This document shows positions 59,329-64,000 of a stretch of DNA of 64,000 nt, in pieces. The stretch comes from Turritopsis dohrnii. Lineage: Eukaryota; Cnidaria; Hydrozoa; Anthoathecata; Oceaniidae. How positions within the stretch are numbered: position 1 is the first letter of the stretch; each line of letters starts with the position of its first letter. The position numbers and the translations under genes were made by a program. Location of the stretch: positions 3,100,001 to 3,164,000 of the forward strand of contig BQMF02000001.1 of assembly GCA_027922465.2 (NCBI GenBank), written 5' to 3'. Under the pieces are notes generated by a model that saw only the letters and a program-made list of their open reading frames with translations, was not told the origin of the DNA and made no database searches.

Positions 59329-62300
59329 AATAGAAGAGAAGATGCTCCAACCTATCAAAGCAACTGTGAAATGAATTAATGAGTTTTAAAGACAGTACTT
59401 ATCTTTCACAAAATTAAATATCTTTTTATGCAAAATAATTAAAAGCCAGTTTCCCCAAGTTTAATGGGCTAGTTGATAACAGTATTTTTCTACGTGTATG
59501 TGTTTAATATGTTTTCGCTGTTGAATATATATTTCATTTTTGTCCAAACTAATAGTCTTCTTTTCTACTTCCAAAAATTTCAAAAATTTATCAGGTTATG
59601 ATGTGATGTGTCTTTTAGTACCTTAAACCTTTAAAGAATACACGGGTTGCATAATAAAACGTTCCGTAAATTATATAATAGAATTTACCGAATGAATTTT
59701 TTTTCGAGTAAAAATCAAAAGTGAAACGGTGCCAGAAACAACCGAGCCTTTGGCTCTTGAAACTGAGCTTTTCATCGAGTATTTTAAGTTATTCAGCAAA
59801 ATAGCATTAATTCAATACCTTACCTTGAGAAAGAAATCAAAAAGTGGGTCGTTCAAAACAGGATTATCAAACAAGATTCACAAAAATGCCACTGTATATA
59901 TTTCCCCAAAGTTGTGAATATTTTATCAATTATTATGTGTACATTGATAAAAAGTAATATAAAAGTGATATAAAGTGACTGAGAAGTTACTGTGGACATA
60001 GTTAAAAATTAAAAGACCTAAATGCGACTAATATTTCCTCTTACACAACTGAATATTAACCGCATTAATGTGCAAAGAATTACATCATAATAAACATAAT
60101 GATCTATATTCCTGCAGAAGACAAGTTAAAGGACAGACTTATAAACCATAAAAACAAAGGAAACAATGTAATTCAACAGAACACTTGCTCATAACTCTGA
60201 TAAAATTAGTTTACATTATACAATCACATTTGTATAATACAGGTTTACAAAAGAAAATTGTCAAACCTAATTTTAATACTAATATACTTTAGTATTAAAA
60301 ACACTTTGCAGTAGACAACAATCAAAGAAATCAAAATATCTACTAACAAGTGATATATATATACGTAACATTTCAAATTAGGACAGAAAATTCATTTTCA
60401 AAAAAGAGATGTCCTTAAAGTGATAATTTTTAAAATTAAATTCAGACATCTCTATTCAAAAAAAGATTATTCATACTCAATGTTTATTAAAAAGAGAATA
60501 AGTTTCATTTTTGATTTTTAACTCAATATTTTGTCCTGCACCTCAGAAAATTGTCAGGAACTTTAGGCCCTGAAGAATATCTTCAATATCTATTATCTGA
60601 TTAAAATGACCTTCGTGTTAAAAAACAACAGAATTTGGTAGTGAAAATACACATCTATAACTAAATCACTACAAAGGTGAAAGTAGAAATTCGTGTTTTG
60701 GCTTTGGATTGTGTTTTGATTTATGTTCCATGTTTGTACAACAAAAATTGACAGTATTACTAATTTTTACAAAACATATCTATACAGTATATCAAAACAG
60801 TATACGTGATCATGAAATAAATCCATAGTAAATTATGTTTCTGTTGTCAGAGTAAATGACTATCCAGGGAAGCACACTCGACCGGATTCTTTCACAAGTT
60901 ATGCATCACAATCCTGTGTTTTAAAATATTATATGTAATTGGTACTCTGAACAACTTATTGCATATAATACGACATCACGTTTTTAATTCTAGTTTTTGT
61001 AATGTATACTCTTTGAATTTACAAAACTGGTTGAACTGGTTGTTCTCCACACCACATGAAAAGGTTTCCTTTATGGCTGTACTATATATATCCATGTGCT
61101 TTCCAGTTCACTTTCAGTTCAGTTGTATTTGGGCTATATCAATAAAAATAACTCTTCAGCTTATGGCTATTAATAATAAATTTTCGCCTTTGCATTGAAA
61201 TCACAGCTTCAATGTTTTGCTGCATTTAATCACCCATCATCATAACAACCAGTAACAACATTGTTATATCAACACACAAAAATAAAACATCATTGATATC
61301 AATTTTCTTCTGTATTTTGCACGTTCATTCAAAAGTTTTTACAACACCGAACTAAGAATTTATTTCCATCATTTAATGTTTTTCATATTGAATCATTTAT
61401 GTTCCAAGTCTGTAAGAACCATTACTACATCCTTTCACCACAGATTTTACATCGAAAGTTTACTCGAAATTTTTGTGCTAAATTCACATGGAGTTGTTTC
61501 TATGGAGATGCGCTTATTTTGCAACCCGTGTATTTCATCAAGGAAAAGGACATTGTGTGTGAGCATTGACGTATAAAAAAGACGTCCATGGTGTGAGTGA
61601 CAGAATCGAGTAGAAACCTGGATTGTTTCAATGATAGTTTGGCCTCTGTCAGTATACTTTAAACACTATTAACTTTATCTGAAAAGGCTCTACCAATATT
61701 TGCTGAGATTGTTTGTACGTATTTGTTGTAATACTTTCATATGTTAACAGATTCAATCTTCGTGAAAATCTCCATCCATAGACAATCATTAAAACGCAAA
61801 GCACAATTCTTAGTGACCATTTTTCGCTCTTTGAATGGTCTTAACGCATGACAATAAAGAGATGGGACGTCACAAGAACACTATTAATTGTCACAATTTT
61901 GAAGTACAATTTGAAGATGCTGCATTTGCATTGGAATTCATGTCTTTTCAATTTGGTCGTGAAGAGGGACATTTGTACGTAATAAGGACTACATTTTTTA
62001 AGTTCTTCAATTTGTTCGAAAATTTACACCTTCGATTTAGATATGTTTGCTTTAATGCGTTTATTTTAAATGAATCTATTCAGTGTGTCCACGAGAAAGC
62101 GGGCACAACTTTCAAGAAGCATATCTTATGTTTTTGGTGCTTGTTTTTTTTTTCAGTTTTTATACCATAAGAAAGAAAATTTTGTTCCTCTAAATTATGA
62201 CCTTGTTCATAGAAAAATAAATTTTTATGAAGTTATTCAATTAAGAGTTAGTCGATTAAAAGTTAATTGATTTTACCATGAAACTGCGCAATTAAATTAA

Positions 62301-64000
62301 TAATGATCGATTAGCGCTTGCTTGAATAGGAGTTAATGACTCGAGTAATATTAAAATAAAACAGCCATAAATGGCCGTAAGTCAGCGGACTTAGAGAAAA
62401 ATGGAAAGCCAGATCGTTTGCGGAGAATTTCTATTGTGGGTCGGTTTAACTGAAACACAGATGGGAAACTTTAAAGCATCAAATTCGCTTTTCTCTATCT
62501 AACCAGGTCAGTCCTTACAATGAGTGAAGAAAAATTATCGAGAATGAAAACTCAAAATGTTTGCAATCGCTGTAAGTTAATTTGGGAGAGTAATGAGGGG
62601 AAATGTTAATCGAGTGTGTCCAGTGAACAAAAAACCATTCCTGAAATTATTAAAACTTTGTTTTAACTCTGAAAGCTAATTATCAAGTAACGCCTGCTTC
62701 CTATTGTCATTCGCGCTAAGCATAGCAGCAATAGAGCTAACAAATAAATATTTCCTGAAGCACTAATTTATGTAAAAAAGATGCCATGATGCTGTTTTTA
62801 AGAATTCCAGGTGTGTTTTTCTCCTCGCCATAGGTTTAACTTAAAAAGTCATTTGAAAAGAAGGCATAATTTATTTCCACCTTCTCGCCTTTTAAAAGTT
62901 CTTAACATTAATCGTGTGGAAAATATCAGTCGAACCAAAGGTTTGGTTATATTCACATTATCCTATTGATTGTATTTTGGCATTTTAGGCCGGCGTCTGT
63001 GCCACAAAATCTTGTCATGCCCGCTGTACAACTTGCAGACCACAGTTTCTATGCAGAAATCGTCGAGTTAAATGTTACTGATAACAGAACCAAAAAGTTC
63101 CCACTCATAACCTGGTCCCTTTGTTTGTAAATTGGGTCTAAAGTTCCAGTTTATCGGGTCTACTGTTTTGTTTCGTATGTGAACGATTCTAAGTGCTATG
63201 TTTTAGTGCATATTTTACAGACTTATGTTTCGGTGGAGCTTGCTATTAGAATATGCTTATATTTCAGGTCTGTAAAATAATATCGGTAAAAAAACTAAAG
63301 ATGCTAACTTTAGTTATGATAAATAATTGCTCACCACGTTGTTGGGGATAGCTTTAAGGTGGAATGCTTTCTTCATTTTCCTGGGAACAATAATGCAGAA
63401 AAACAGTAAACAAAATATTGCAGAAGACCTTTGATACTTTTTAAAATTCACATGAATAGTGGTTAGCATCACCAGAGGAACTGGTTCAGCGTGTCGTCAG
63501 GTTTGTTGTTTATCCCCTCTCATCTCTCCTCTCCTGGAGGATGGCTGCTGTTTGAATATTGTTTAAATATAACTATCGAAAAATATGAAAGCCTAAACAG
63601 TAGCACTGCTTAACGAGGGTTTAGGGACACAAAAACCATTGTAATTGAAAACTAACAAGATGCCCTACTGGGCAGAAGGATTTCTGCAAGCTTTGCTGCT
63701 GAAAATGCCACAAAAATGCAACACTAGCACACTAGTCCTGCAAAACTAAGACAGTCACATCATTCAGCTCGAGAAGCATCAGCATTAAATAAACAAAAAC
63801 ATTGATGCGACTGACAATGTTCGTCAAGAAAGTCAGCCTACCATAACATAAAAAAGGGGCTTTTCTTTATGCTATCGCGGAGATCATTTATGAAGATCTG
63901 TTTTTTTGTACGAATAAGCTGAATGATTGTTACTGGATATTTGGCACCCACGTACTCCAAAAAAGTGCATCGACACGATACGAAACTTTAATTTAACCAC
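59329..64000. other. 3' UTR and duplicated flank of gene B, then no supported gene
   Basis: Positions 59329-59620 match the 3' UTR of paralog C, and 61540-61840 match 1010-1260. Between them about 1.9 kb is unique to this copy. A short frame starting near 61835 (GRHKNTINCHNFEVQFEDAA, donor-like GTAATA after GHLY) could be a first exon but has no partner. Positions 62352-62390 resemble 39437-39475, and ACAAGATGCCC at 63656 resembles 12345. Nothing else is recognised. Confidence 0.45.

Overview
The window is AT-rich, intron-bearing eukaryotic DNA packed with transposable elements of almost every class. The element repertoire suggests an early-branching metazoan, most likely a cnidarian: an ISL2EU element with a THAP transposase and a YqaJ nuclease, Mutator-like transposase copies, a Penelope-like element, jockey/CR1-type LINEs, tRNA-derived SINEs, and a DDE-integrase element carrying a HECT gene. 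This is inference from element families; no species marker was found.

Host genes. The clearest host genes form a dispersed tandem family of secreted cysteine-rich proteins: two complete four-exon genes on + (21530-23028 and 57529-59328, 291 and 290 residues by my splice model) and the last exon of a third copy at the left edge (610-685). All introns are phase 2 and each internal exon encodes one nine-cysteine module, so the gene looks built by exon duplication. Upstream and downstream DNA is duplicated with the genes.

Layout. 1-1260: SINE and third-copy 3' end. 1888-4260: decayed LINE. 5866-6195: SINE. 7763-10905: decayed Mutator-like transposase gene split by a LINE on the other strand. 11390-12282: TA-flanked pogo/mariner-like element. 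13282-13481: 200-bp MITE. 13494-19719: ISL2EU element with convergent transposase and nuclease genes; a 2-kb Mutator-like element sits inside exon 2 of the nuclease gene. 19800-23217: gene A with its duplicated flanks and an inserted repeat. 24750-25012: SINE. 27242-32190: about 450-bp tandem repeats, one unit split by a 3.2-kb TTAA-flanked element that contains a Harbinger remnant. 32893-46962: a 14-kb composite element. 49845-50690: Penelope fragment split by a MITE. 51837-52571: LINE fragment. 54285-54478: MITE. 56535-59620: gene B and flanks. The rest shows little.

The most unusual object is the 14-kb element. Its very long terminal inverted repeats are arrays of a 41-bp satellite (about 53 units left, about 124 right), each unit carrying its own small palindrome. 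Unique outer ends (TACCGTGGCCCATAG) and a possible imperfect 6-bp target duplication enclose them. Inside are two convergent, intron-containing, now broken genes: a SAM-like plus HECT ubiquitin-ligase protein and an integrase-type DDE transposase. The architecture resembles Foldback elements, but the gene content does not.
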